NCBI GenBank assembly: GCA_036645935.1
Contig: JAVXNE010000006.1
Span: forward strand, 62,001-126,000
Direction of reading: 5' to 3'
Length of the DNA: 64,000 nucleotides
From: JAUNBN01 sp036645935
GTDB taxonomy: Bacteria > Bacillota > Clostridia > Oscillospirales > Ruminococcaceae
Part shown: positions 53,250 to 62,267 of the stretch, piece by piece
Position numbering within the stretch: the stretch's first letter is position 1
How the letters are laid out: each line of letters opens with the position of its first letter
Program-made: the position numbers and the translations under genes
The notes under the pieces: generated by a model
What the model was told of the DNA's origin: nothing
The model's database searches: none
The model's input: only the letters and a program-made list of their open reading frames with translations

Positions 53250-54734
53250 ATGCGAAGAACAGGGTTTGATAACGAGAAATACATCAGACTGCAATCAGCG
53301 CGAATTTTGGAACGACTTGAGCTTTTTGGCGACAAACTCTACCTTGAGTTTGGCGGCAAGCTGTTCGACGACTTTCACGCCTCTCGGGTTCTTCCCGGCT
53401 TCGCTCCAGACAGCAAGGTGAACATGCTGTGCAAACTGTCCGATGACGCTGAAATTCTGATCGTCATCAATTCGTCGGATATCGAAAAAAACAAAGTTCG
53501 CGGAGACATTGGCATCACCTATGATCTCGACGTACTTCGGCTCATCGACGCGTTTCGCGAAAAGGATTTATATGTCGGCAGCGTGGTACTCACGCGCTTT
53601 GCAAACCAGCCGTCTGCCGTACAATTTCAAAATAAGCTCGAAAATCTTGGTATTAAGGTCTATCGTCAGTATACTATCGAGGGCTACCCTTACGATGTTC
53701 AAAAGATTGTCAGTGATGCGGGTTTTGGCCTCAACGAATACGTCGAGACGACCCGTTCCCTTGTCGTCGTGACAGCTCCGGGTCCGGGCAGCGGCAAAAT
53801 GGCAGTCTGTCTTTCCCAGCTCTACCACGAGCACAAACGCGGTGTCAGCGCAGGTTATGCGAAATTTGAAACGTTTCCCATATGGAATCTTCCCCTCAAA
53901 CACCCTGTGAATCTCGCCTATGAAGCGGCGACTGCCGATTTGCAGGATGTAAATATGATTGACCCATTCCACCTTGAGGCTTATGGCAAAACCACAGTTA
54001 ACTACAACCGCGACGTCGAGGTATTTCCCGTTCTCAATGAGATCTTTCGCCAGATACTGGGAGAATGTCCTTATAAGTCCCCGACGGACATGGGCGTAAA
54101 CATGGTGGGATTCTGCATTGTTGACGATGAGGCCATATGCCGAGCCGCCCGTGACGAAATCATCCGGCGCTATTACGCGACACTGTGCTGCGTCAGAAAA
54201 AACGAGCAAAACCCAGCCGTTATAGGCAAGCTCGAGCTGCTCATGAAACAGGCTGACGTCTCAACCGCAGACAGACCCGTCTGCGCGGCGGCACTTGCAA
54301 AGGAAAAGGAGACCGACGCCCCCGCCGTTGCGATCGAGCTACCCGACGGCACAATCGTCACAGGTAAAACGTCGTCTCTACTCGGAGCATCGGCGGCCGC
54401 ACTGCTCAACGCGCTCAAGGTTCTCGGGCATATCCAGGATGAAATACACCTGATCGCTCCGGTCATAATAAATCCGATACAGGACCTTAAGATAAACCAC
54501 CTTGGAAACCACAATCCGCGTCTACACACCGATGAAATTCTGATCGCGCTGTCAATCTGCGCTGCCACCAACCCGACCGCCGAGGTTGCGATGGAGCAGA
54601 TACAAAAGCTCACCGGATGTGAGGCTCATTCAAGCGTGATTCTCTCGCAGGTTGACGACAACGTATTCCGCCGTCTGGGAATAAATCTCACCTGTGAGCC
54701 CGTCTACCAAACAAAGCGACTTTATCACAAGTAA
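53250..54734 (+). CDS. DUF1846 family protein
   Basis: 494 residues, a full-length member of DUF1846, a family of unknown function common in Bacillota. The opening RTGFDNEKYIRLQSARILERL and LYLEFGGKLFDDFHASRVLPGF are family-typical. A P-loop-like GPGSGK is at residues ~178-183 (VTAPGPGSGKMAV), followed by KFETFPIWNLP, suggesting nucleotide binding. No membrane segment. ATG preceded by GGAGGAG. Monocistronic with its own promoter. Confidence 0.88.
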   Translation: MRRTGFDNEKYIRLQSARILERLELFGDKLYLEFGGKLFDDFHASRVLPGFAPDSKVNMLCKLSDDAEILIVINSSDIEKNKVRGDIGITYDLDVLRLIDAFREKDLYVGSVVLTRFANQPSAVQFQNKLENLGIKVYRQYTIEGYPYDVQKIVSDAGFGLNEYVETTRSLVVVTAPGPGSGKMAVCLSQLYHEHKRGVSAGYAKFETFPIWNLPLKHPVNLAYEAATADLQDVNMIDPFHLEAYGKTTVNYNRDVEVFPVLNEIFRQILGECPYKSPTDMGVNMVGFCIVDDEAICRAARDEIIRRYYATLCCVRKNEQNPAVIGKLELLMKQADVSTADRPVCAAALAKEKETDAPAVAIELPDGTIVTGKTSSLLGASAAALLNALKVLGHIQDEIHLIAPVIINPIQDLKINHLGNHNPRLHTDEILIALSICAATNPTAEVAMEQIQKLTGCEAHSSVILSQVDDNVFRRLGINLTCEPVYQTKRLYHK

Positions 54735-54921
54735 CTGTCTGACGCCCGCTGTCCCCGGTATAAATACGGCATCTTATACAAAAAGTATATTGGCAGTCGG
54801 GCAATCTTTATCACGGCATGCAAGATGCAGTGGAAACGCGCCGGAGGTCGAAGAAAGCGCAGGGAATCGAAAATCTCGCCAGTTATCTGTTAAACAGCCC
54901 GATTTCACCGCAATTCGGCGT

Positions 54922-54950
54922 TTGTGAATAGCAAGTTCTTGTGATAAAAT
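54922..54950 (+). promoter_or_regulatory. promoter of the NfeD-SPFH operon
   Basis: TTGTGA (54922-54927), 17 bases, TAAAAT (54945-54950), 40 bases before the TTG start. Confidence 0.5.
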
Positions 54951-54989
54951 GTCGCAAGTCAGCAAGTCTACGTAAAGGAGGTCATTCGA

Positions 54990-55442
54990 TTGTTATCACC
55001 TACCGAATTGAGCTGGGCTTGGCTCGTCGTGCTCATTGCTTTTATCATTCTCGAAGCCGCCACGGTTCAAATGGTTGCACTGTGGTTCATTCTGGGCGCA
55101 ATAGCCGCATTCATAGCGTCACTATTCCACGTTGGCATCGCCTGGGAGATCGCGATTTTCATCATTGTCTCGATTATTACACTGCTGTTGCTGCGTCCTT
55201 TAATGAAACGGCATCTGGTCAAACGCCGCGTTCCCACCAACGCCGATATGGTGATTGGCAGAATCGGAATTGTAACCGAGGATATAGATAACGATAACTG
55301 CAAAGGACGCGTTTACGCTCTCAATCTTGACTGGGCCGCGCGTTCCTATTACAATAACAAAATCAAAAAAGGTTCTAAAGTCAGTGTGTGCGCCATCGAC
55401 GGCGTAAAATTAATTGTCGTTCCCGAAAAGGAGGAGAAGTAA
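54990..55442 (+). CDS. NfeD-like membrane protein (short form)
   Basis: 150 residues: three or four membrane helices in the first 80 residues, then a C-terminal OB-fold (~90-150; IGRIGIVTEDID...WAARSYYNNKIKKGSKV). It is the usual partner of SPFH proteins and helps organise membrane microdomains. A TTG start with AAAGGAGG eight bases upstream. Its stop overlaps the SPFH start by one base (TAATG). Confidence 0.88.
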   Translation: MLSPTELSWAWLVVLIAFIILEAATVQMVALWFILGAIAAFIASLFHVGIAWEIAIFIIVSIITLLLLRPLMKRHLVKRRVPTNADMVIGRIGIVTEDIDNDNCKGRVYALNLDWAARSYYNNKIKKGSKVSVCAIDGVKLIVVPEKEEK

Positions 55443-56455
55443 TGCCCGTACTAATTTTACTGTTTGCCTTAATCGCCATTCTCATCGTCGTTGCCGTTAT
55501 CAACGTCAAGATAGTACCGCAGGCAACAGTGTTTGTCATCGAGCGCTTCGGCGCTTACAGCAGAACTTGGCAGACCGGAATCCACATGAAATACCCATTC
55601 ATCGAGCGAATTTCAAAAAAGGTTTCACTCAAGGAACAGGTCGTCGATTTTCGTCCCCAACCCGTTATCACGCGCGACAACGTCACAATGCAGATAGACA
55701 CTGTCGTCTTCTTCCAGGTGACCGACGCAAAACTGTTCACCTACGGTATAGAGCGCCCGCTCTCCGCCATTGAAAACCTCACTGCGACAACGCTGCGCAA
55801 CATCATCGGCGAGATGGAGCTCGACCACACGCTCACCAGCCGCGACGTTATAAACAGCAAAATAACCGCGCTGCTCGACGAAGCCACTGACAAATGGGGC
55901 ATCAAGGTCAACCGCGTTGAGCTGAAGAACATCATTCCTCCCGAAGAGATTCAGAACGCCATGGAAAAGCAGATGAAAGCGGAGCGCGAGCGCCGCGAGA
56001 GCATTCTGCGCGCAGAGGGCGTCAAGCGCTCGCAGATTCTTGAGGCCGAGGGTCAAAAGGAAAGCCAGATTCTCGTTGCTGAGGCTGAAAAGCAGGCCGC
56101 TATCCTGCGCGCTGACGCGGTGCGTGAACAGAAGATCCTTGAGGCCGAGGGCGAGGCGCAGGCTATCAAACTCACCCAGACCGCGCTGGCCGAGAGCATC
56201 AAGCTTCTGAACGACGCTCACGCCAGCGAGGGCGTCCTGGCCCTTAAAGGTCTTGAGGCGTTTGCCAAAGCCGCGGATGGAAAAGCAACCAAGATCATCA
56301 TCCCGAGCGAGATACAGTCTCTCGCGGGGCTTGCAACTTCATTCAAGGCGCTTGTCGAAAACGACGCTCCCCAAGCCGCCGCATTGCCGCTTGCAGTCTC
56401 AGGTGGCACCAAAACTTCAGCGTCCGCTATGAAAACCGACACTGCGAAAAAATGA
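55442..56455 (+). CDS. SPFH/Band 7 (stomatin-like) protein
   Basis: 337 residues. N-terminal membrane anchor (~2-22), Band 7 domain (PQATVFVIERFGAYSRTWQTG to ~190), then a Glu/Ala-rich coiled coil (~170-270) with the repeated pattern ILEAEGQKESQILVAEAEKQ, and a C-terminal tail. Forms oligomeric scaffolds on the membrane. Operon with NfeD by one-base overlap, with AGGAGAAG as ribosome site. A strong terminator follows. Confidence 0.94.
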   Translation: MPVLILLFALIAILIVVAVINVKIVPQATVFVIERFGAYSRTWQTGIHMKYPFIERISKKVSLKEQVVDFRPQPVITRDNVTMQIDTVVFFQVTDAKLFTYGIERPLSAIENLTATTLRNIIGEMELDHTLTSRDVINSKITALLDEATDKWGIKVNRVELKNIIPPEEIQNAMEKQMKAERERRESILRAEGVKRSQILEAEGQKESQILVAEAEKQAAILRADAVREQKILEAEGEAQAIKLTQTALAESIKLLNDAHASEGVLALKGLEAFAKAADGKATKIIIPSEIQSLAGLATSFKALVENDAPQAAALPLAVSGGTKTSASAMKTDTAKK

Positions 56456-56490
56456 TATTCTTTAATGCTTGATTGGTTTTTGCATAACTT

Positions 56491-56533
56491 AAGACCGTCC
56501 GTCGGGGAGAATTCCCTGACGGACGGTCTTTTG
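56491..56533 (+). terminator. terminator after the SPFH gene
   Basis: A 13-bp perfect stem, 56491-56503 with 56518-56530, then TT and GAAAA. Likely efficient despite the short T-run. Confidence 0.75.
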
Positions 56534-56932
56534 AAAATTCACTATTCATCAAAAATGAAAGCACATTTGACACAAAACCTGTGAGCTGATGTCACGGGCA
56601 ATGGCGAAATCGGTCGAGTTTGGGTATTTACGATCGTGATTTCCAACCGTCATCGACTGTGCCTTCTCCCGTTTCACCGTCTTCCGGAGTAATCGGAAAA
56701 ACACAGACTGCTCGCCGCTCACTTGTGCCAAATTGATCGCATGGCGGCTTCGGTTGGACTTGTGAAGTGTTGCCCAAAAGCAATCCACAGGCAGCCGCAC
56801 ACTGCCCCCATTCTGCTGAACCGATATCAATTCTTAAACCCTCAGTTTTGTCAAACTCTATTTTAGCTGTCGAATTCGCAGCTGCGCTGAATCTAAAATT
56901 ACACATTGGCACGGCCGACTGTCGTAGTCCAA
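56534..56932. other. intergenic with decayed coding-like frames
   Basis: Open frames of 93 and 125 codons exist on the minus strand without ribosome sites or family resemblance. One continues from the duplicated block at 56933, so it may hold a decayed gene remnant. Confidence 0.35.
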
Positions 56933-56985
56933 GAGCTTGCCGCTCGTTGTTTCGCTCTTGAACAGCCCTGTCTTTTTTGTCACCG
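56933..56985 (-). repeat. 53-base exact copy of part of the lipoprotein gene
   Basis: Identical to 57124-57176, inside the downstream lipoprotein gene (encodes VTKKTGLFKSETTSGKL). The copy is 191 bases away, beyond the gene stop, and its own frame soon closes. A duplicated 3' fragment. Confidence 0.9.
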
Positions 56986-57051
56986 CTGACGGTGTGTGCC
57001 TTCACGCGTGCTTCATGCCGCCAGTTTGAGCAGCATTGCGGTTATTCACGC

Positions 57052-57981
57052 TCAGCTCGCTCCGTATGCCGCCACTTTCCATTCATCCTGCGCCGCCGCG
57101 CGTATTAGATAGAAGTCCCATGTGAGCTTGCCGCTCGTTGTTTCGCTCTTGAACAGCCCTGTCTTTTTTGTCACCGTGCGCTCGAACTGTACCACCACAA
57201 CTCGGTTTGAATATGGGTTCTCATACCACTGAGCGGGGAATCCGCCGATATGCCCGAGATTGTAGCTCTCAACTATCTTGTCTTTTATCTTGGCGGGATA
57301 GAACTCAAGCTTTTCGAGCGGTTTTGCAAGCATCTCATTCATGCCTTCCGCATCGTCATCGTTGAGGCGTTTTAGAAAAAGCTCCACCGTTTCCTCCGGT
57401 GTCCGGCGCGAGGAGGTGCGCGTTGGAAGTTCGGAATACTGCGCCTTTACCGCCTCCACCACCTCGTCGCTTATCTTAAATGTAATGCCTCCACTGTTGT
57501 TAAACACAGCCGCGAATTTGGAATCGAGCCAGAATCTCACCCATCGTTTACCTGTGGAATCGGTAAATGTTATCTGCGGCTGAATCGATTTAAATCTCAC
57601 GTTATCGAGAAGAAATTCCCATGTTTCGACCTGCCAGTCGTCCGCTATCGAGTTCATGACGTCGCTCGATAGATAGTGCTCGCACTGATCACCAAACTGC
57701 TCCTTATTCACATCGCGCGATATCGTGTAAGTTCCACCGTCCTGCGAACTTGACACCGTCACGACGTCATCGGACATGATTTCCTCTATAAATACGAGAT
57801 TTGTCTCGTTAAAAGTTCCTCCGGGATAGTTGGATCCGGTGTCAATAGGTTGCGGGACATCAACTGTGTATGCCGGCAGAGCCTCGCTTCCCTCTCCGAC
57901 AGCATTGCAGCCGCAGAGCACCGCCACCGATATAATTGCCGCTACCGCAAGCAGTCTTCGCCTGTTCGTCACGCCTTTCAT
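57052..57981 (-). CDS. predicted lipoprotein of unknown function
   Basis: 309 residues. Signal peptide MKGVTNRRRLLAVAAIISVAVL ending in the lipobox-like LCGC (Cys near residue 25), so anchored to the outer face of the membrane. The mature part has no recognised domain; a segment near residues 180-260 (PTRTSSRRTPEETVELFLKRLND...LEFYPAKIKDKIV) resembles helical NTF2/DUF-type lipoproteins only loosely. ATG 57981 is chosen over two upstream ATGs because of GAGAGG nine bases before it. A 53-base part of its 3' end is duplicated downstream. Confidence 0.75.
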   Translation of the reverse strand: MKGVTNRRRLLAVAAIISVAVLCGCNAVGEGSEALPAYTVDVPQPIDTGSNYPGGTFNETNLVFIEEIMSDDVVTVSSSQDGGTYTISRDVNKEQFGDQCEHYLSSDVMNSIADDWQVETWEFLLDNVRFKSIQPQITFTDSTGKRWVRFWLDSKFAAVFNNSGGITFKISDEVVEAVKAQYSELPTRTSSRRTPEETVELFLKRLNDDDAEGMNEMLAKPLEKLEFYPAKIKDKIVESYNLGHIGGFPAQWYENPYSNRVVVVQFERTVTKKTGLFKSETTSGKLTWDFYLIRAAAQDEWKVAAYGAS

Positions 57982-58022
57982 AAAGCGCCGCCTCTCTTTC
58001 ATTGATGTGTTGCCTGAATCAG

Positions 58023-58052
58023 AGAATATCACGCGGCGCACTTGCTTGTCAA
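58023..58052 (-). promoter_or_regulatory. promoter of the lipoprotein gene
   Basis: On the minus strand, TTGACA (58047-58052), 18 bases, extended TGA then TATTCT (58023-58028). Confidence 0.55.
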
Positions 58053-58129
58053 ACTTAAACACGAACGCCGTTTTTGTTTGAATAAGGGAATTTATAAACT
58101 GTATATTGTTATTTTCTTAACATAATTTC

Positions 58130-58158
58130 TTGATAATATTCGTCTTATGTAATATAAT
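58130..58158 (+). promoter_or_regulatory. sigma-A promoter of pgk-tpiA-gpmI
   Basis: TTGATA (58130-58135), 17 bases, consensus TATAAT (58153-58158) in an AT-rich stretch, 50 bases before pgk. Confidence 0.75.
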
Positions 58159-58207
58159 GGCATGAGAAAAACGATTAATTTTTTATAAAAGCCAAAGGAG
58201 AGTATTC

Positions 58208-59398
58208 ATGAACGCACTCAACAAAAAGACGGTGGAAGATCTCGATGTAAAGGGCAAGCGCGTGCTCGTGCGCTGCGACTTCAACGTTCCGCTCAAGGAT
58301 GGCGTTATAACTGACGACAAGCGCATTCGCGAGAGTATGCGCACGATCAAATATCTTGTCGACAACGGCGCTCGCGTCATCCTCTGCTCACATCTCGGCC
58401 GCCCGAAGGGCGAGTTCAAACCCGAATTCTCCCTCGCGCCTGTGGCGAAACGAATTTCAGAGCTGCTCGACAAACCTGTTGCAATGGCGAAAGACGTCAT
58501 CGGAGAAGATGCAAAAAAACTCGTGTCAAAACTCAAAGACGGCGAGGCTATGCTGCTTGAGAACGTTCGCTTTCATAAGGAAGAGGAGAAAAACGACCCG
58601 GCATTTGCGAGAGAACTCGCTTCACTCGCAGAGCTTTACGTCAACGACGCGTTCGGGACTTCGCATCGCGCCCACGCCTCGACGGCGGGTGTTGCGGACT
58701 ATCTGCCCGCCGCCTGCGGATATCTCATTCAAAAAGAACTCGAAATAATGGGCAAGGCACTCGATGATCCCAAGCGCCCCTTTGTCGCGATCCTCGGAGG
58801 AGCCAAGGTCTCGGACAAGATTGGCGTTATCAACAACCTCATCGACAAGGTCGACACCCTTATAATAGGAGGCGGCATGGCCTATACGTTCTTTGTCGCC
58901 CGCGGAAACACCGTTGGCACATCTCTGCTTGAGGAGGACAAGGTTCCGCTCGCAAAAGAGATGATGGATAAAGCCGCAAAAAAGGGTGTAAATCTTCTTC
59001 TGCCGGTTGACAACATCGTCGGCGATAAATTCGACGCCAACTGTGAGAGCAAACTCGTCAATTCAGACGATATCCCCGACGGCTGGATGGGTCTTGATAT
59101 CGGGCCGAAGAGCATTGCGATTTTCAGCGACGCCATTAAGAACGCGGGAACTGTCGTGTGGAACGGGCCTATGGGCGTCTTTGAGATGGAGCGCTTCTCT
59201 GCCGGAACAAAGGCGATAGCAAAGGCGGTTGCTGAGAGCGGCGCTGTCAGCATAATCGGAGGCGGAGATTCGGCCGCTGCTGTGGAGAAGCTCGGTTACG
59301 CCGACAAGATGACCCACATCAGCACCGGAGGCGGAGCGTCGCTTGAATTCCTCGAAGGGCTTGAACTGCCCGGAATCGCCGCGCTAAACGATAAATAA
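58208..59398 (+). CDS. pgk: phosphoglycerate kinase
   Basis: Makes ATP from 1,3-bisphosphoglycerate in glycolysis. 396 residues, the normal bacterial size. Motifs: VRCDFNVPLKDG at the N-terminus, SHLGRPKGE, GGAKVSDKIGVI, and the C-terminal nucleotide site GGGDSAAAVEKLG with HISTGGGASLEFLEG. AAAGGAG lies nine bases before the ATG. First gene of the lower-glycolysis operon; gapdh and enolase are not in this window. Confidence 0.98.
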   Translation: MNALNKKTVEDLDVKGKRVLVRCDFNVPLKDGVITDDKRIRESMRTIKYLVDNGARVILCSHLGRPKGEFKPEFSLAPVAKRISELLDKPVAMAKDVIGEDAKKLVSKLKDGEAMLLENVRFHKEEEKNDPAFARELASLAELYVNDAFGTSHRAHASTAGVADYLPAACGYLIQKELEIMGKALDDPKRPFVAILGGAKVSDKIGVINNLIDKVDTLIIGGGMAYTFFVARGNTVGTSLLEEDKVPLAKEMMDKAAKKGVNLLLPVDNIVGDKFDANCESKLVNSDDIPDGWMGLDIGPKSIAIFSDAIKNAGTVVWNGPMGVFEMERFSAGTKAIAKAVAESGAVSIIGGGDSAAAVEKLGYADKMTHISTGGGASLEFLEGLELPGIAALNDK

Positions 59399-59450
59399 CC
59401 CCATCGGTTGGGGCTGCAATAAAATACAATAATTTGAAGGAGAGCATACC

Positions 59451-60218
59451 ATGGACAAGAGCAAACGCGCCGCCGTAATAGCTGGCAACTGGAAAATGAA
59501 CAAAACCGCAAGCGAGGCAAAGGCGCTCATTGCAGGACTCATTCCCGCTGTTAAAGGCGCAGGCTGCACCGTTATAATCGGTGTTCCTTTCACCGATCTT
59601 GCCGTTGCGGTCGAGCTTTGCCGCGGCACCAACATTCACGTCGGTGCACAAAACTGCCACTTCAAGGAATCCGGAGCTTACACCGGTGAAATCTCCCCTC
59701 TCATGCTCAAAGAAGCAAACGTTGAATACGTCATTCTCGGTCACAGCGAGCGCAGACAGTATTTTGGCGAAACCAATGAAACCGTCAATCTGCGCGCCCG
59801 CGCGGCGCTCGCCGCGGGGCTCAAGCCGATCATTTGTGTAGGAGAGCTGCTTGAGCAGCGCGAATCGGGCACGACAGAGCAAGTGGTCACCGATCAGGTG
59901 AAAGCCGCTCTATTGGACGTAACCGCAGACGAGCTTAAAAACACGATCATCGCATACGAGCCCGTATGGGCGATTGGCACGGGAAAGACAGCGACCTCCG
60001 ATCAGGCGAACGAGGTCTGCGCGCTCATCCGCGCGACAGTCGCGAAACTGTACGACAAAGATGTGGCCGACGGCCTCACGATACAGTACGGCGGCTCGAT
60101 GAATGCCAAAAACGCCGACGAACTTCTCTCAAAGCACGACGTCGACGGAGGTCTCATCGGCGGCGCAGCGCTCAAACCGGACGATTTCGCAGCGATAGTT
60201 ACAGCAGCCTCTAAATAA
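59451..60218 (+). CDS. tpiA: triosephosphate isomerase
   Basis: Interconverts dihydroxyacetone phosphate and glyceraldehyde 3-phosphate. 255 residues. Catalytic residues: Lys in NWKMNKT, His in LGHSERRQ, Glu in AYEPVWAIGTGK, and the phosphate loop YGGSMNAKN...GGLIGGAALK. Starts 52 bases after pgk with AAGGAGAG before the ATG. Dihydroxyacetone phosphate is also the substrate of MgsA encoded 41 kb away. Confidence 0.98.
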   Translation: MDKSKRAAVIAGNWKMNKTASEAKALIAGLIPAVKGAGCTVIIGVPFTDLAVAVELCRGTNIHVGAQNCHFKESGAYTGEISPLMLKEANVEYVILGHSERRQYFGETNETVNLRARAALAAGLKPIICVGELLEQRESGTTEQVVTDQVKAALLDVTADELKNTIIAYEPVWAIGTGKTATSDQANEVCALIRATVAKLYDKDVADGLTIQYGGSMNAKNADELLSKHDVDGGLIGGAALKPDDFAAIVTAASK

Positions 60219-60290
60219 ATTCCCGCATCCCTTCACAGCCCTGCCGATGTCCCGATTTTAATTGGGGCGTCAGAAAGGAATTTCTATTTG

Positions 60291-61811
60291 ATGAAAAAAC
60301 CCCTTATGCTGATGATTCTTGACGGTTTCGGCAATAATCCCGACAGTTATGGAAACGCAATTGCAGCTGCTAAAACTCCCAATCTCGACAAAATATTCGC
60401 CGAAAACCCCCACACCCTCATTGGCGCCTCCGGTCTCGATGTCGGTCTGCCAGACGGGCAGATGGGCAACAGCGAAGTCGGTCACACCAATATCGGCGCC
60501 GGACGCGTCGTTTATCAGGAGCTGACGCGTATTTCAAAAGAGATACGTGACGGAAACTTTTTCGACAACAAAGCGCTGCGTGAAGCGATGGATGCCGCTG
60601 TAAAATGCGGCAGCGCGATACACTGCATCGGGCTTCTGTCGGACGGCGGCGTGCACAGCCACATTGAGCACCTCTTTGCGCTCATCGATCTCGCAAAAAA
60701 ACGCGGGGCGAGCAAGCTCTATATCCACGCGATTCTCGACGGGAGGGACACCCCTCCCGAGAGCGGTGCCGGTTACCTTCAGCAGCTCGTCGACAAGCTC
60801 GACGAGACGGGCATCGGAAGCGTCGCAACCGTAATGGGTCGCTACTACGCAATGGATCGCGACAACCGCTGGGATCGTGTGGAAAAGGCTTATTCAGCAC
60901 TGGTTTATGGTGAGGGCTCAAGCTCCGATCACGACCCCGTCGGCGCAGTGCGGGAGAGCTATGCTGCCGGAGTTACCGACGAGTTTGTCCTTCCCGTTGT
61001 GTGCGAGCCCAACGGTGTCATCAAGCCTGACGACAGTGTTATATTTTTCAACTTCCGTCCCGACCGCGCGCGAGAGATAACACGCGCGTTTGTCGATCCG
61101 AACTTTGTGGGCTTTGGGAGAAAAAAAGGCATCTTCCCGCTTCACTATGTCTGCTTCACCGAATACGACTCGACAATTCCCAACGTTGAGGTCGCGTTCA
61201 CACCGACCGATCTCACAAACACTTTCGGAGAATATATCGGCGAAAAGGGTTTGACGCAGCTGCGCATCGCAGAAACCGAGAAGTATGCCCACGTGACATT
61301 CTTCTTTAACGGCGGAAACGAAACTCCCTACAAGGGTGAGGAACGCTGCCTGATCAACAGCCCTAAGGTTGCCACATACGACATGCAGCCCGAGATGAGC
61401 GCTTATCTCGTTGCGGACGAGGTTGTACGCCGTGTGGAGAGCGGTAAATACGACGTCATTATCCTCAATTTTGCAAACTGCGATATGGTCGGACACACAG
61501 GTGTGTTCGATGCGGCTGTAGCGGCGGTTGAGGCTGTCGATGAGTGCGTGGGCAAGGTCGTTGAAGCAATGCTATATATGGGCGGAACTGTGTTGCTGAC
61601 AGCCGATCACGGAAACGCCGACAAGATGTACGAGCCGGACGGTTCTCCGTTCACAGCACACACAACCAATCCCGTTCCGCTCGTTGTCATAGGCAAAAAG
61701 TGCAAGCTCCGCGACGGCGGACGTCTCGCCGACCTCGCGCCGACAATGCTTGACCTGCTCGGAATTTCCGTCCCGCTCGAGATGGACGGCAAGACACTGA
61801 TAAGTAAATAA
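60291..61811 (+). CDS. gpmI: 2,3-bisphosphoglycerate-independent phosphoglycerate mutase
   Basis: Interconverts 3- and 2-phosphoglycerate using two Mn ions. About 506 residues. Catalytic Ser in MGNSEVGHTNIGAG near residue 62, LMILDGFG at the start, HAILDGRDTPP, NFRPDRAREI and the late metal motifs DMVGHTG and TADHGNAD. A TTG one codon upstream (60288) lies at better spacing from AAAGGA than the ATG and may be the true start. Ends the operon with a terminator. Confidence 0.97.
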   Translation: MKKPLMLMILDGFGNNPDSYGNAIAAAKTPNLDKIFAENPHTLIGASGLDVGLPDGQMGNSEVGHTNIGAGRVVYQELTRISKEIRDGNFFDNKALREAMDAAVKCGSAIHCIGLLSDGGVHSHIEHLFALIDLAKKRGASKLYIHAILDGRDTPPESGAGYLQQLVDKLDETGIGSVATVMGRYYAMDRDNRWDRVEKAYSALVYGEGSSSDHDPVGAVRESYAAGVTDEFVLPVVCEPNGVIKPDDSVIFFNFRPDRAREITRAFVDPNFVGFGRKKGIFPLHYVCFTEYDSTIPNVEVAFTPTDLTNTFGEYIGEKGLTQLRIAETEKYAHVTFFFNGGNETPYKGEERCLINSPKVATYDMQPEMSAYLVADEVVRRVESGKYDVIILNFANCDMVGHTGVFDAAVAAVEAVDECVGKVVEAMLYMGGTVLLTADHGNADKMYEPDGSPFTAHTTNPVPLVVIGKKCKLRDGGRLADLAPTMLDLLGISVPLEMDGKTLISK

Positions 61812-61819
61812 TACATCTC

Positions 61820-61853
61820 AAGGGAACGGCTATTCACGGCTGTTCCCTTTTTC
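61820..61853 (+). terminator. terminator of the glycolytic operon
   Basis: AAGGGAAC (61820-61827) pairs with GTTCCCTT (61842-61849), with GC/GC inside, then TTTTC. Confidence 0.85.
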
Positions 61854-62187
61854 TGTTGCGCGGGATGATATCTCATACATAATACTTGCTGAATAATATC
61901 GCTTTCAAACGGCGCCTTGTTTTAAGTACGAAATACGCACCTTAAACTTCTCATGTATATCAGCCTTCCTTTGATTTACACTTTATTGCAAAAGACACTG
62001 TCTATGGTCTCACCGGCACACAACTTTTAATGTAGGATTTTAATTCAAATCTTTGAAAGCCCTTACACATAAAAAACGAAAACGCGATTGTCGCCGCATA
62101 ACGGCTGTATTTTAAATTGTTTCACAGACGTTAAGGGTGTTGAATGCGCCTGAATTTCAGTTCTCTTGATGTTATAGTGGAATCGCA
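61854..62187. other. intergenic, no gene seen
   Basis: AT-rich region before the deoD promoter. No purine-riboswitch fold or frame with a ribosome site was found. Confidence 0.4.
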
Positions 62188-62215
62188 TTGCAAATTTCAC
62201 CGCCCGTGATAAAAT
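62188..62215 (+). promoter_or_regulatory. promoter of the DeoD-like gene
   Basis: TTGCAA (62188-62193), 16 bases, TAAAAT (62210-62215), 53 bases before the start. Confidence 0.5.
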
Positions 62216-62267
62216 CTATATCAGACAGCTTGTGGAACTGCAAAATTACAACCGAGAGGTATTGAAA

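Noticed and set aside
56549..57005. Two minus-strand frames after the lipoprotein gene
   Set aside because: No ribosome site and one reads the duplicated block in a different frame from the parent gene; kept only as a possible remnant.
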